DNA of 64,000 nt from Chrysoperla carnea (GCF_905475395.1 NC_058339.1:39875172-39939171); one strand, 5' to 3'; shown: positions 48,391 through 61,125, counted from the stretch's first letter. Made by a program: numbers and translations. Notes: generated from the sequence alone by a model not told the origin.

Positions 48391-50307
48391 ATTTGAAGAG
48401 GTTTTTTAAAATTGTAAATTTCACTTGTGTACAGCTTTGCTTATAGTAAATAATATTTCCATTATGCTAATAAAAACGGGAAATGTTAAAAATTTGTTTT
48501 TCTCAATAATATATAATCAAATATATATTGCTCTAAAAATATTGGATCTACATAATGCCTCAAAGGTCTCCATCAGTGCCATACGCTCTTAGCTACACTA
48601 GCTATAAAAATATTTTCGATTTTCTAGGTGAAATAACAATTTTTTACACAAAGTTACTACTCACTGAAACATTCAATTATTGTATCTCTTTTCAATAACA
48701 AATAATATACAGTTTTTATCTCTATTTTATGCATCGTTTAAACTTTTGTTAATTCCATTAACAAAAAACTATTTTATATCTTTATTTACATTATTAGATT
48801 ATATATCTAACTATTTTTATTTATTTGATTTGCATATATTAAATATTAAGGTATTTTTTCTGCTTTACCTTCTGTGTTATTTATCTGATTTAGGTTTTTT
48901 TTTTCAAAGGTGGTCTTTATACATATGATAAATGTAATTTTCGTGGCCATAAAGGGGGTTTCGTGTTTTTATCTATCTAGATATAGATACTTTTATAAAC
49001 AGTAGCTCTTTTTCGTGTCATTTTAATTGTATTTTTATTCCAACAATTGTTTACTTTAAATTTATGTATCTACTTCGGTTTTCTCTCTAAAAATATGATT
49101 AAACAGAATATGAAACATCACAGAAGTAAGATCTTCACTGAATTATAGTGGAGCCCAATAATATTAATTGTTACATGTTATATTATAAAAATATTTGTTT
49201 GCTTCACCATAATTCATAATAGTTTCAAGTATTTTTATATTTCTGAGCAAAGATTATATTTATGTCTTAATTAATTAAATTTTATTCTTAAATGGTAGTT
49301 GAATGAATGTGGCATGGATAAATAATGAATAATTACGTTTTCGTCGTGATTACATGGCTAAATCTTTATTTTTTTTAAATGAGACTTGTATCATTTTAAT
49401 TCTTTTATCCTTATGTTAATTCAAATTTAATGATATATTTAATTATGTTTTCACTTACTCACGAAACCTGAATAACTTGGAACTTTACCAAACAATCGAT
49501 GACAGTATCATTATGTGACTCGAGTTACCGAATAGCTACATGTAATTCGAAAATTAGATTGGTGGAAGTAATGGGAACATAAATATTTGGACAGCACTAA
49601 AAATCAATTTGAATGTTCCCATATGAACATTTTCTTTGAACATATTGTGAATGAAGAAATATATCAAATTCATTAAAATTTTCGGGTAAAAACCGTATTT
49701 TCCCATTTTTAAATCCTGCTTTGAAAATATGTATTTCTATTAGAGAATTGTTTTTAAGATAAAATCTTTAATAGAAAAAAGGTAGGTAGCGAATTGTATT
49801 TCATACATAAATTTGATATAATAAAGTTAGTAACAGGTATAAGACGCGTTGGAAAAAATTTTAAGTAGTTAAAAATTTTAATATCTTCTTTTTTTTTTTT
49901 CTTTTGCTATTTTGCACTAACGGTTGATAAACAGAAATATTTCAAAGAACTTATAAAAATAATATAGAAACACAAATAAATTTTTATCTTATTTGAATTC
50001 TTATAATTTTTAATTCAAAGATTCAAAAACATGATTAAAAACCACCAAAGACGATTTGTTTGTATATAAAGTTCATTCATGGATTAGCAGCATACCAATG
50101 TTTAATATATCTATAATATAGATGACTGGTTTAAGTTAGGTAGTTAGTAAGACTAACTAGTCTTATCGTAGTTGATCTTAATTCATAGTATTTTATATAT
50201 CATAAATAGTAATATTACACGGTAGTTATGACATATTTATATAAATTAATATTAAATATTTATTTTTGATTTTAATTTTTTTTAAATTTATTTATTTCGA
50301 ATTTATA
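48391..50307. other. AT-rich intergenic DNA, nothing recognised
   Basis: The open frame 48680-48928 is nearly all Phe, Leu, Ile, Tyr and Ser and is typical of chance frames in AT-rich DNA. Confidence 0.5.
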
Positions 50308-50632
50308 TTATACCATTTACATATGAAATATACATAGTATATTAAGCTTAGTCCCAAGTTTGTAACGCTTAAAAATATTGATGCTACAAAACAATTTTGT
50401 ATAGGTGTTCATAGAATGATCTAATTAGTCCATTTTTGGCTCAAACTCAAAAACGAAAAAAGATTTCAAGCTGAAATTTTTACAGCGTACTCAGGACGTA
50501 AAAAGTGAGGTCGAGTTGGTAATTGAGCAACATAGGTCAATTGGGTCTTGAGTCCATAGAACCCATCCTGTAAACCGTTAGAGAACAAAAGTTTAAATGT
50601 AAAAAATGTTTCTTTTCAAAAAATAAACAATT
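50308..50632 (+). repeat. Family A repeat, copy A11 (3' truncated)
   Basis: It begins ATTATACCATTTACATATGAAATATAC. Then come AAGCTTAGTCCCAAGTTTGTAACGC, ACTCAAAAACGAAAAAAGATTTCAAG, CAGCGTACTCAGGACGTAAA, AATTGAGCAACATAGGTCAATTGG and AAGTTTAAATGTAAAAAATG. The (CCGTC)n run is deleted (TTTTTGGCTCAAACTC). Confidence 0.85.
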
Positions 50633-51349
50633 CTTAATTTTATAGCTAAACAACGTAACGGATATTCAACAATTTATAGCTTGGGGGCTCTATTTTAAAT
50701 TAACGGACCACGTTAAAGAATACGCTTTACTACCGTGAAAACAAATTTGCAACTGAAATGTAGTTAATAAGTATTTTAAAGCCAGGTCAATGAACTACAA
50801 TCTACACCAAGGCTTTTCTGAAGGTCAGTCTAATTCTATTTTATCTGTAACAATTCGACAAAGTAGTTATTCAAAATGTTGTCACGACTCCAAGAATAAA
50901 TCCATCCATCCCAAAAATCGGTATCAATAAATAATAATCAAAACTTTATGTGTCATGGCATACCAAAATAGATATAATTATTGTAAACATTAATATTGGT
51001 TGTAATTACAGTTGTTAAATATTATATCAGTGATACCAAAACATTTACATACATTAGTCGATAATAATACATTTGTGTTACACAGGGTGTGGCAAAAATA
51101 AACTTAGAAAATCTTCTAAGAATACTTTATAAATTTAAGGAAAACGGTTTAAAAGAAGTTGGTTGTAGAATCTCTCGCATGTATATTCTAGATAAATTGG
51201 TAAAGAAATATACATACCACAAATATAAAATTTTAATCAATACTTTGCACCTTGATTTCGACTAAAATTTCAAAAAACAAGCATTATTCAAATTATCGAA
51301 CATAACTATTTATTATTAATTATTTTTAACTTCAAAAAAAAAAGAAAAA
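50633..51349. other. Intergenic DNA, nothing recognised
   Basis: A possible element end ACACAGGGTGTGGCAAAAAT lies at about 51082; no partner end is identified. Confidence 0.4.
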
Positions 51350-51545
51350 AAAACTGTGTTATAAGTTTGACCGCTTTGTGTATGTGTCTGCGTGTTTGTC
51401 TGTCTGTGGCATCGTAGCGCCTAAGCGGGTGAATCGATTTTAATTTTTTTTGGTATCATTTGAAAGGTAATTTAACCTAAAGTGTTCTTAGCTATGTTTC
51501 AAGTGCAAACTTAGAGTTACGTTCTCAAAAAAACTAAAAAAGTAT
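51350..51545 (+). repeat. Dispersed repeat family C, copy C2
   Basis: TTATAAGTTTGACCGCTTTG, a TGTCTGTCTGTGGCATCGTAGCG run, CCTAAGCGGGTGAATCGATTTT, ATCATTTGAAAGGTAATTTAA and GTTACGTTCTCAAAAAAACT follow the order of C1. Confidence 0.78.
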
Positions 51546-51811
51546 ATGCATGACGTATAGTTTTAACATATAAATAATTAGTATGGAAATAGTTGGCCAA
51601 ATAAAGCTGGCTCATTTCATTTTGAAAAGTGAAATGTTAAAATAATTAGGTAATTCAAAACAATAATTCAAAAGAACAAACTCAACTCAAGTATTTCAAT
51701 TTCATTTAAAATAGTTCCAAAAATTTGTCCCAAAAAATAATAGCTCTCTAAATATCCTTTTCATCTCATCTAATGTCCTTGACCATCACTTTGATAATGA
51801 TTTAAAAAGGA

Positions 51812-51960
51812 GTGTTATAAGTTTCAAGTGTTTATCAGTGCGTCTGTGTGTTTGTCAGTGGCATCGTAGCCCCTAAACAATCGAACTGACTTGATTGAGA
51901 ACATTTTATAGCTTAGTTTCCAAAAATAGGTTTACAAGAATGAAATCGAATTTGTCCGAG
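51812..51960 (+). repeat. Dispersed repeat family C, fragment C3
   Basis: TTATAAGTTTCAAGTGTTTATC, CGTCTGTGTGTTTGTCAGTGG, CATCGTAGCCCCTAAACAATCG match C1 and C2. The rest is diverged. Confidence 0.55.
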
Positions 51961-54066
51961 GTTTTTTAATTTTAGGTGTTTAATTTTATATCTCTTTCAG
52001 AGATATAACCTCTGGTACTTAATGAGTATACTAAATGCTGTTAGTACATAAAAGTTTGCCCTTTTTACAACAATAAAACCTACCTACCTGTAACTTATGC
52101 CGTGCGTTTGGAAAAACTTAGGAATATTAACAATTTATAAAGTTCCAAAGAAAAAGTTTTAGCTTTTGTAGTCTTTTATTCTCTTTGCACTACAACATAA
52201 GTACAAACTATAAACTATACAGTATAAAGTACATTTTGTCTTCTCAATTCTAATTATATGCTTTTTATAACATTATTTATTGAAGTGGGCCTTTAAATGA
52301 AGCTGGTACATTAGTACATCCTGTACATACACAATCAATTAAAACAATTTGTGAAATAAATTTCAAATATCTATTTTATACATATACATAAACTTTAAAC
52401 CATTATACATATATATACATTATATACAAACTAATACATATAATCTATAATTCTATATATATATATATATAGTTATTTTAAGTGATAATTGTTTCAACAA
52501 ACTAAACAAATATAATCACATGATGTTGAAAGCATTTCCTAATTTATAATTAACACATCAATTTATTTCTATTTCTAGTAATTATTTATTCATTTTTCTA
52601 GTCTAGCTTATATAACGAAATACCGATATACATAATTGTAATTTTGTGGTTTGTTTTCAGGCTAATTGTGTTGTTTACTATTTACAAATATTTATTATAA
52701 TAATAAACTTTTTTCTTATTAGGGAATATTCATGAAACTTTAATTTGGATCAAATATTTATTTTCCGTATCTATATTGGCTGGACATTTTAACGAAACCA
52801 TTATTTCCAATTTTTAAAACGGACATGACGTTATAGTATTGGCTTGTCAAATTCGTTGACATACTGTATGGTATTAATTACTTATATTTTGTATGGTATT
52901 ACATTGAGTTATATTATTCTACGACTTTTTTTTAGAAAACTTAATAATAACGAGCGTAAATTCTGTGTTGTAAATTCATTATTTAAGAGCGCTAGAAGAC
53001 TGCGTTTAAACATATCAAAATTATTCTGTATTTTAAATATTTTTTACACTTAACTAACGCATTTTTAAACAGTATTTATATTTTTTATATGTTTAAACGG
53101 TGTAAACAATGAATTAAAAATATTAAAAAAATACATGAATATTCCCTTTTGCTTACTATTTCAAGCAATGAAGAATTATTATTTAATTATGAGTATATTT
53201 AGGTAGAGAGACATACTACCTTAAGGTACGGGTTTATTACATCATTAGGAAAAAGCTTGAAGCTTAAAAGGGTAAAGGAGTAATAATATCTTCCAAGATT
53301 AGCAGACTTGTGAATAAGGAAGGAAGAGATATAGAGGATCATCTCAGTGTATGAAAAAGTGTCCGTCGTAAAGCATTAAATAAGGATGGTGTTGCTGTAG
53401 CACAGGTGCACATCGTAGTTTCAAAGAAGTGTGCAAAGTTATAAAAGTAGTATAAAGAATTTCACAACAACAACACAATCTCCTTACACAAGCGCCAATT
53501 TGGTTGATTCCAGAACTTTTATTTATTGCTTTAGCTACTTTTTTCTGAATCCTCTTTAAGATGACCCTCCTTAGCATTCTATATTCACAGTTTTTAGTAG
53601 GAATAATACACGCACACACACACACACACACTTACACGTACGAACAAACCTTTACACACGCATGCGCACGCACATACACTCATCAAGAAATTCTTCACAA
53701 GTCACAAGTCAATTTCTTTTTTAAATTATTATATTTCCAGAAGAAATATTCTTGATTCAAGCTAATACTTCTTGAGCCAAGAAATTCTTTGTAGTGTTAA
53801 ATGTGTAAACGTGAAAAAAAAATTAGAATGACGCTACAACCGAAAGTTTTTGGAGAAAATTGTAATCAATTTTCATGAATGGAAAAATTCAATTAGCTTG
53901 AATGAAAAAAATTGATATTTTAATGAGTTCTAATTTTAAAAAAAATAAACTCCAAGGTTAAAGATATGACTAGTACAAGTTGCTTATCAAACTGATAATT
54001 TCCTCACTAAATACTTCACGGCACACATAACACTTTTGATATAATACAATGTCACTATTAATGACT
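51961..54066. other. Intergenic DNA downstream of UGT1
   Basis: No further gene is seen. A CA microsatellite (53607-53632) lies inside it. Opposite-strand matches to AATAAA for UGT1 polyadenylation occur only far downstream (53518-53527), so the UGT1 3' end is not defined. Confidence 0.5.
53607..53632. repeat. (CA)n microsatellite
   Basis: An ACACGCACACACACACACACACACACTT-type run, imperfect at its left end. Confidence 0.95.
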
Positions 54067-55994
54067 TCATTCTGTTTTATCTTTTAATTTTTTTAAAGAT
54101 GCTATTCTTAATATAAATTTAACTACAAAAATCAATACTGTAATTGATAGAATAACAATTCCGGCAATAAATCCAAGTATATCCAATAAATAAAACTTAT
54201 ACCACGATAAATCAGCTGCCGGAGACCGTAAATGTTGAGCACCTTTATGTCTAATTACGTATTCAATCCACCAAATAGCACGATCCAGTGGTTTGGTTAT
54301 TTGATCTCCATATATTTCCGATAATTTTGTTATATTCTTTTTATAATTTGGATTTGTAATAACTTCCGTTAGAGTTTTAACCAATAAGTCAGTTGTTAAA
54401 CACTCTAAGTGTAGTTCTTTTCCAATTCCAAGATCTTGTGCCCTATGAATATTAAATTCTTGATCTGCGCCGAATGGAATTCCTATAATGGGAACTTTAC
54501 TGTTGATAGCTTCTTCCAATGAATGTAGACCTCCGTGAGTTACAAACGCTTTCAAATTTGGATGATCTGAAAATAATGATAAAGTTTATCAAAATCGTTC
54601 AAATATTATTTCGATGGCGTGGGTGCATTTTAGGAACTCATTTCAATAAGGATACAAATTTTAGAGGTTTTGTACATGTCGTGAATAACACCTTTTTTTG
54701 CTTTGACAATTCTGATAGGCAAGGCATCATCTTTCTGGAATAAAAATCACTATTTCTACTCTGAGGATACAAAATTTGCCATATAGACTTTAATAACAGA
54801 TCTTCAGATTTATGTGTTAATGAGTTGCCAAAATGTACCTTGTACCACTATTGTCTTTGATTTGAACTCACTTAAAAGATCTGGTTGGGGTAACCATTTT
54901 TTTAGTAACACATTTTTGGGTTTTCCAGGTAAAGATTCGGTTTCCCATTTCCATATAATGTTGTAAGGTAGTAGTTTGAAAGCATTTAACATATTTTCCC
55001 TGACATTGCTTGGTAAATTGGCACTTTTAAGATTGGAACCTAAACTAATATATATAACACCATTTTTAGAACTATCCAAGTATTCTTTTAGATCCTAAAA
55101 ATAAAAAATTGGTTATTTAATATCAACTGTTTGGGTGTTTTTTAAATTCATTACCTGTGGAAGTGGCTTTCGTTCTCGATCATATACACCACCTATTTGA
55201 ATAAAATTTGGAACGATTGGCCTGGGAATATTAAACACTGGATTTGAATTTGTTAATATTAAGTCCATAGATTTTTCTAATTCCCAAGCATCTTTTGTCT
55301 TTATATTAAAATGTTTTGCCATTAATTTATTCGCCAGCGGAAGAAAGTCCCAGAAATAATACATGTTAAAGTCAATATGATGCCATAAAAGATGCAGTCT
55401 TTCCCAAATATTCAAATTTGGACCGCCTATTACATTGACACCTGCATAATAGTTAGGATGAGGGGGCATTCCAATTGCATACTGCCCATTCAAAGTTTGA
55501 TCTATTGACGTAAGAGCAATTACAGGACAGTTGAAATGTTCTTTAAATGCCAGGAAATGTGCATTAAACATGAACATTTCATTTATGAATACATCGAAAT
55601 GTTCTTTCGGGTTTACAATAAGCTCTTTTACTTTCGGAGAATTTAAAACATTGTCAGATAGTTCGATGAAATTTGGTAAAAAATTTCGTATTGTATTAAC
55701 AGGACCAGGTTTACGTTTTTTTCCATCTTCTAAAAACTTAGAAACGTCAAAAGCACCGTAGGTTTCATTATGAATATCAATCTCAGTTAAGGTTTTTAAA
55801 GTTTTATCATTTATAGGATCTGAAGTAATTGAAACGACTTCATGTCCACGTTTCGACAGTTCTTTAATGATGGGTCGATAAAATAAATGATGACTTAACG
55901 ATGGTGCCGGACACAAAATTAATATTCTCGCACTAAAACATATTTGCACAAAACACAACAATAAAGCTAACAATACTTTTATGTTAAAAAACAT
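54067..55994 (-). CDS. UDP-glycosyltransferase (UGT1), three exons
   Basis: This membrane enzyme of the endoplasmic reticulum would transfer sugar from a UDP-sugar to small lipophilic acceptors (detoxification, pigment or hormone conjugation); the acceptor is unknown. Exons are 55155-55994 (840 bp), 54872-55094 (223 bp) and 54067-54566 (500 bp). All junctions are GT-AG, with intron phases 0 and 1 and intron lengths 60 and 305 bp. They encode 520 residues, normal for the family. ATG at 55994 has AAA before it. Residues 1-22 form a signal peptide. His35 in PSLSHH is the expected catalytic base. HNET is a likely glycosylation site. The donor-binding signature runs from WLPQPDLL through FVTHGG (364-367 THGG) to PFGADQ (Asp389-Gln390). 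One membrane helix lies near 482-505, followed by a basic tail ending KDKTE, a KxKxx-type ER retention signal. No frameshift or stop is seen. Its neighbour is its divergent paralogue UGT2. Confidence 0.95.
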
Positions 55995-56029
55995 TTTGAA
56001 TAAATTTTCGTCAACACAATACTAAATAT

Positions 56030-56064
56030 TTTTACATTTGTGTGAATTTTCAGTTGTTTATATA
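56030..56064 (-). promoter_or_regulatory. Candidate UGT1 core promoter with TATA box
   Basis: TATATAAAC on the minus strand (56056-56064) lies about 61 bases before the UGT1 start codon, a suitable distance for a TATA box with a short leader. Within the presumed leader or just at its start is ATGTAA (minus strand, 56032-56037), a minimal start-stop uORF if transcribed. TATA-like strings are frequent in this AT-rich DNA, so the evidence is weak. Confidence 0.3.
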
Positions 56065-58554
56065 CATACTGAGATATTTTCTTAAACAAATTACAAAAAA
56101 ATACATGTGTTGATAGAAATTTTTTTACTGATAATCTAAAAATAATTTAGTTTATTATATTCAATATTGATTATTTATTTTCATATACATAATAAATACT
56201 AAAATGTTTTAGAAATTTGAATAATTATTAAGGACACAATTAATATTGAATGGGATATTTTCCTGAGCAAAAAATTGAAAATGTATAAAAATATTGTAAT
56301 GAGTGTTTTATTGTAGGCGGCCTTGGATCAGTTTAGAAAATAATGAAATAGACCTTTTCATCGATTTTCTTTTGTTTCGGACAGTTGTCAAAAAATTATT
56401 TAACCTTAGAAAGCAAAATATATTTTGTCTCTTTCAAGCAGTGCTTTTTGACAAGGATAGAAGATATAAGATATGTCATTACTTGATTGGAAACAGTCCG
56501 AAACAAAAAAGAATCATTTTTTAAATGAAAAGCCCTATTACGTCTGTCATCTAAGGTAGCTGTGGAAATAATAAATATAGAACGTGGTATACATGAAAAC
56601 GGCGTGTATGCACGAGCGAAAGTTTGGGTTTGGTGGAAAAATAACAGTCAGCGGATATGGAGAGTTCAATATGGACAGTTGATACGAATAGTACAGCACG
56701 TAGAGTCGTTACGAGTGTTTGGATACAGAACTATTACATTATATTTAAAGTGAATACATTTTTCAAATCAAAAATTGTAAAATAAATGTAAATGAGCATT
56801 TGTTAATCAGGATTATACATCAAAGCTTCAAAGAACTCACCCAGTGATGTTTTTATACTATAAAATCTTCGGAAAGGTGCATTTTTATTAAACAGGAATG
56901 TATATCAAAATTTCAAAGATATCACCCTATATTACATATAGATGTCAGGAAATTATATATTTTTCTAATGTACTTCCAAAAATCCAATATAGCCAGATGT
57001 ATTCTAGCCCATTATAAAACAAGTTCCAATTTCACAATTAAATGCAGTATATGGGTAAGGAAAAGATAATGAATGTAAGGATTAAATTGGTTATGGATTC
57101 AAAGCCTGCAGAAAATTAAAAATCGTGTCACTGGCGGTAATAGGAGCGTTATATTTTCAGGCTGTTCAAAGTACACAATAGGTTTTTTCCGGATTCAAAG
57201 GTATCTAGCATGTGTGGTTACAATTCTGTAAGTACGGTTATCTAGTACGTGTAGCTAGAAGCCAGCGATTTTTTAAATGCATGCGTAATGATATGTATGA
57301 TATGATAACACTTTTTGTCATTTTTTTTACAATAATTACAATTTGAAATTATATTATTAATTCTTCAATTAGCTACTTTATTCTTGACGTATTGCCGCTA
57401 AAAATTAAAATTTTCCCAATTATATGTTAATTTTTAAAAAGGGACGCATTTTAAAGAATTATCCAAAATGCCAAATGCCAAAAATAATTGTGTAATGATA
57501 ACTATCGTGAAGATCATTGCAGAAAACTTTTGAAGTACGCTGACAGTATATAAAATTTTTAAAATTTATCTTAAAAAAAATAATTTAAACTTCAAACTTT
57601 TTTATCTTGAATAATATACAACATTTAAGTGCTATTTATATTAACTATTTACAAGGTGTTAAGAGTTTCTCACTCAATTATTAATTATTAAAATGCTTTA
57701 TAATTGCTAATAGTTTATTTTTGTGCATTACGTAATACCTCCAAAATTACATTTTATTGTGCAATTGGCTTTACTTCGGTAAAGGCATAGCAATTTTATA
57801 AATATATATTGCAATCCTTAAGCCTTTACTCCTCCTTATCTTTAAGCCAAATCATAATTCATTATTTTATACTTGTTTTACACGATTGTCAACAAGACTG
57901 TCGTTTTATAGTTTTGAATAAATTATTTTGCAGAATTCCAGAACCTCACTGCGTATGAATTCCTGGAATTACCCCTTCCTTTTTTGCATTAAAATCAGGA
58001 ATTTAATGTAATATGAAACAAGGTTCAATATTTACTTTTATGATTATTTTAATAACATTTTTAGGAAACATTGCATGAATTCCACATATAGCCCATTCCA
58101 CATATAGCCCATATTTTCTATCAAATTTGCACCTCCTTTCTACTTCAGATCCTATTGAAATATTTATGAAAAACAAGGACACTCTATGTACGGTATACTA
58201 TTTCTCTCAAAACAATTGAGTTAAATCAAACTTTTTTTACGTTTTATATTTTGGTTTGCAAGCTAGTTTTCACCCTTAAAGTACTTCATATTTTCTATAT
58301 AATCCCGGCTTATTGATCAAGAAATTGATAATGGCAAGACTTTATACGCACAAAAAACAAAATTATTTACTTTTTTGTAAAAATAATCTCAAATATACAA
58401 CCATTATCTTTTATATTGTTAAAAAATTGAAACATTTTTTTTGCTTTGTGCTTTGTTTTCTTTGTAATAATTCATAAACTCAGCCACAGTTGTCAATTTT
58501 ATACAAATTGGATCACGGTACCCAAGTCGATAAACTTATATTAAAACTAAAATT

Positions 58555-58607
58555 TAAAAAACAAACAAATGACTGAGTTAACTGTTGAAATACCCTGTAT
58601 GTCAGTG
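58555..58607 (-). repeat. Family A 3'-end fragment
   Basis: AAACAAATGACTGAGTTAAC, TGTTGAAATACCCTGTATG and TCAGTG match the distal end of A4 and A9 (AATTGACTGAGTTAATTGTTGAAATACCATA). Only about 50 bp are recognisable. Confidence 0.65.
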
Positions 58608-59060
58608 CACCGAAAAACGAAATATCTTTTTTTCATCTCTTTGTTTATTACTTTTGCAATTTTTATGTGCTGAAAAACTTCTGGCACATTTTTCTAGCCA
58701 TCATTCCGAATCCGACGAGTTATTACATGTATTTTTACGACTATTATTTCTAAATTTCACCAATTTGAACTTGTCGACTAGACTATGTATATCTCTTCTT
58801 AATATCCTCTCCAATAGTTACTTTAAGGTGTACTAAGAGACAATATTATCACAGACAAAGACAAAAGTACAAAGGGTTCATGCACAGAGCCAAGTATAGA
58901 ATCTAGAACGTTAGGAGTGTTAGGGAGATATTTCCTTCCGTGTAAAACCTAAAGACTAGAAATTTTTATAATGGTCTCGGGCACCAGCTAGTTTGTGATA
59001 AGTTTTGATAAAGAAATCATATTAATTTTTCATTAGTCATTGTACTCATGTCGATTGAAA

Positions 59061-61125
59061 ATGTTTGTTTTTACAAAATTGTGGATAGTTATTCTATGTT
59101 TTGTTCAAGTGACAATCAGTGCAAGAATCTTAATTTTATGTACAGCACCATCCATAAGCCATCATTTATTTTATCGCAAAATAATCAGGGAACTGTCGTT
59201 AAATGGACATGAAGTTGTTTCCATTACGCCAGATCCCATGAATGATGCAACTTTAACGAATTTAACAGAAATTGATATTCACAATGAAACTTATGGTGCT
59301 TTCAGTGCAAGGCAGATTTTGGAGGAGAGTAAAAGCGAACCAAAAAGTATCGTGAATATGTTTAGAAAATATTTACCAATAGCTGGCGTGGAATTATCTC
59401 ACAGAGTATTAAATTCATCAAAAGTAAAGGAATTAATTACAAATCCTAATGAACATTTCGATGTATTTATAAATGAATTGTTTATGACGAATGCTCATTT
59501 TTTCGCTTTTAAAGAACACTTTAACTGCCCAGCAATTGCAATTTCATCTGTTGATGCAGTACCAAACGTAAGGGACGCAATTGGTAATCCGCCACATCCA
59601 AATTATTACGGCAGTGTGTTGATTAAAGGTGGTTCAAAACTGACTTTTTGGGAACGCTTAGAACTACTATGGCTGAATGTTGACTTCAGAATGTATTATT
59701 TTTGGGATTACCTTCCAGAGGCAAATAAAATAATAAAAAAACATTTCAAAATCAAAACCAACGATGCTTGGGAACTAGAAAAGTCGGTTGATTTAGTATT
59801 AGCTAATGCAAATCCAATATTCAATATTCCTCAGCCTCTTGTTCCTAATTATATACAGATAGGTGGCTACTACGAACGTAAACACATACCACTTCCACAG
59901 GTAAATAATGCTTAAATATATTGCTTTAACTTGATTCTCACAGTTAACCGCTTTTTTAGGATTTAAAAGAATTTTTGGACAATTCTCCAAATGGTGTAGT
60001 GTATTTTAGTTTGGGATCTAATATACAAAGTGGAAATTTACCAAATAAAATTAAAAAAAGTATCTTAGAAGCATTTGACCAAATACCATATAATATCATA
60101 TGGAAATTCGATAAAGAAAACTTAGCTGATATATCATCAAATGTGTTGCTGAAAAAATGGTTACCACAGCCAGATTTGTTAGGTAATATTTTTTAATCGA
60201 GTCAAAACTGAATAATTCATTCCACTTACGGGTGAATGAATTAATAAATGACATCAAACTTAAAATCAATTTTTCACACCTGATGACGAGGGCAGCAAAA
60301 AAGGGCCATGCGAGGTGGTTGAGTCGATATTTTAATATTAGTCAAGGATATCCTTCAATCAGTCAACTTACTCTAAGATTTGATCTCACAGTCCAAATTA
60401 CCTTGTATTTAGAACTGGATTAAAATTACTTTGGGAAGGCTTAGACTTCTAATCTTCAGCTACCTACACGAAATTCATTATTTTGGAAAGCGTTTGGGAT
60501 TTATATTACCTTTTTAATTGGCGTTACGCAGCTATCTCGCTCAAACTTTTTATCCCAAACAGCCAAATCCCAATTGCATAGTTTTCTTCCGTAATAATTT
60601 TGATAATAATTATCACAATTTACAGATCATCCAAATGTAAAAGCGTTTATAACTCATGGTGGTATTCACTCAGTAGAAGAAGCCATTGATAGTGGTGTTC
60701 CAATTATTGGCGTTCCATTTGGTGCAGATCAAGATTTCAACATTTACAGAGTGGTAGATCTGGAAATTGGGAGAGAACTTCAATTAGAAGACATAACCAC
60801 TGAATCATTAGTTAAAGCAATTACGGATGTTGTAAACAATCCGAAGTATAAAAATAATATAAAGAAACTGTCAGAGCTGAATAGAGATCAAATAATTAAA
60901 CCTTTGGATCGTGCTATTTGGTGGATTGAATACGTAATCAGACATAAAGGTGCTAAACAATTACGCAGTCCAGCAGCTGATTTACCGTGGTATAAGTTTC
61001 TTTTATTAGATATTATTGGATTCGTTGTAGGAACTCTTGTTTTATCTACTATCGCATTTATTTATTTAATAAAAATAATTTTAAGGTTGCTTATTTTTAG
61101 AAACTTAAAAAATAAAACGGAATGA
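59061..61125 (+). CDS. UDP-glycosyltransferase (UGT2), three exons
   Basis: This is a paralogue of UGT1 with the same predicted role: UDP-sugar transfer in the ER lumen. Exons are 59061-59900 (840 bp), 59960-60182 (223 bp) and 60626-61125 (500 bp). Introns are 59 and 443 bp, GT-AG, phases 0 and 1, and the product is 520 residues. ATG 59061 is chosen because it is the first in-frame ATG (the upstream frame opens with TTG), has GAAA before it, and gives an exon 1 of exactly UGT1 length. A signal peptide covers residues 1-21. The SISHH motif has the catalytic His34, and HNET is kept. The donor signature runs WLPQPDLL ... FITHGG ... PFGADQ, with Asp389-Gln390. A C-terminal helix is followed by a tail ending KNKTE. 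One noticeable change is LEIGRE where UGT1 has LGIGKE, after the signature. About two thirds of residues match UGT1 by eye. Nothing is broken. AATAAA at 61540-61545 is a possible distal poly(A) signal. Confidence 0.95.
60183..60625 (+). other. UGT2 intron 2
   Basis: GTAATATTTT donor and TTTACAG acceptor. Intron 2 is longer than in UGT1 (443 against 305 bp) and unrelated in sequence by eye. It carries a small inverted pair, GTTTGGGA (about 60490) and TCCCAAAC (about 60552). Confidence 0.85.

Larger units (their letters stand above)
55995..59060. other. 3.1-kb divergent intergenic region between the two UGT genes
   Basis: It contains the 5' regions of both genes and no supported coding sequence. 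Frames at 56303-56524, 56562-56753 and 58585-58836 have no motif. A 16-bp tandem duplication (TTCCACATATAGCCCA twice, 58079-58112) and a family A end fragment (about 58560-58605: TGACTGAGTTAACTGTTGAAATACC) are present, so a mobile repeat reached the UGT2 upstream region. Confidence 0.6.

Noticed and set aside
55531..55761. 76-residue plus-strand frame within UGT1 exon 1
   Set aside because: Antisense shadow of the UGT1 coding exon.
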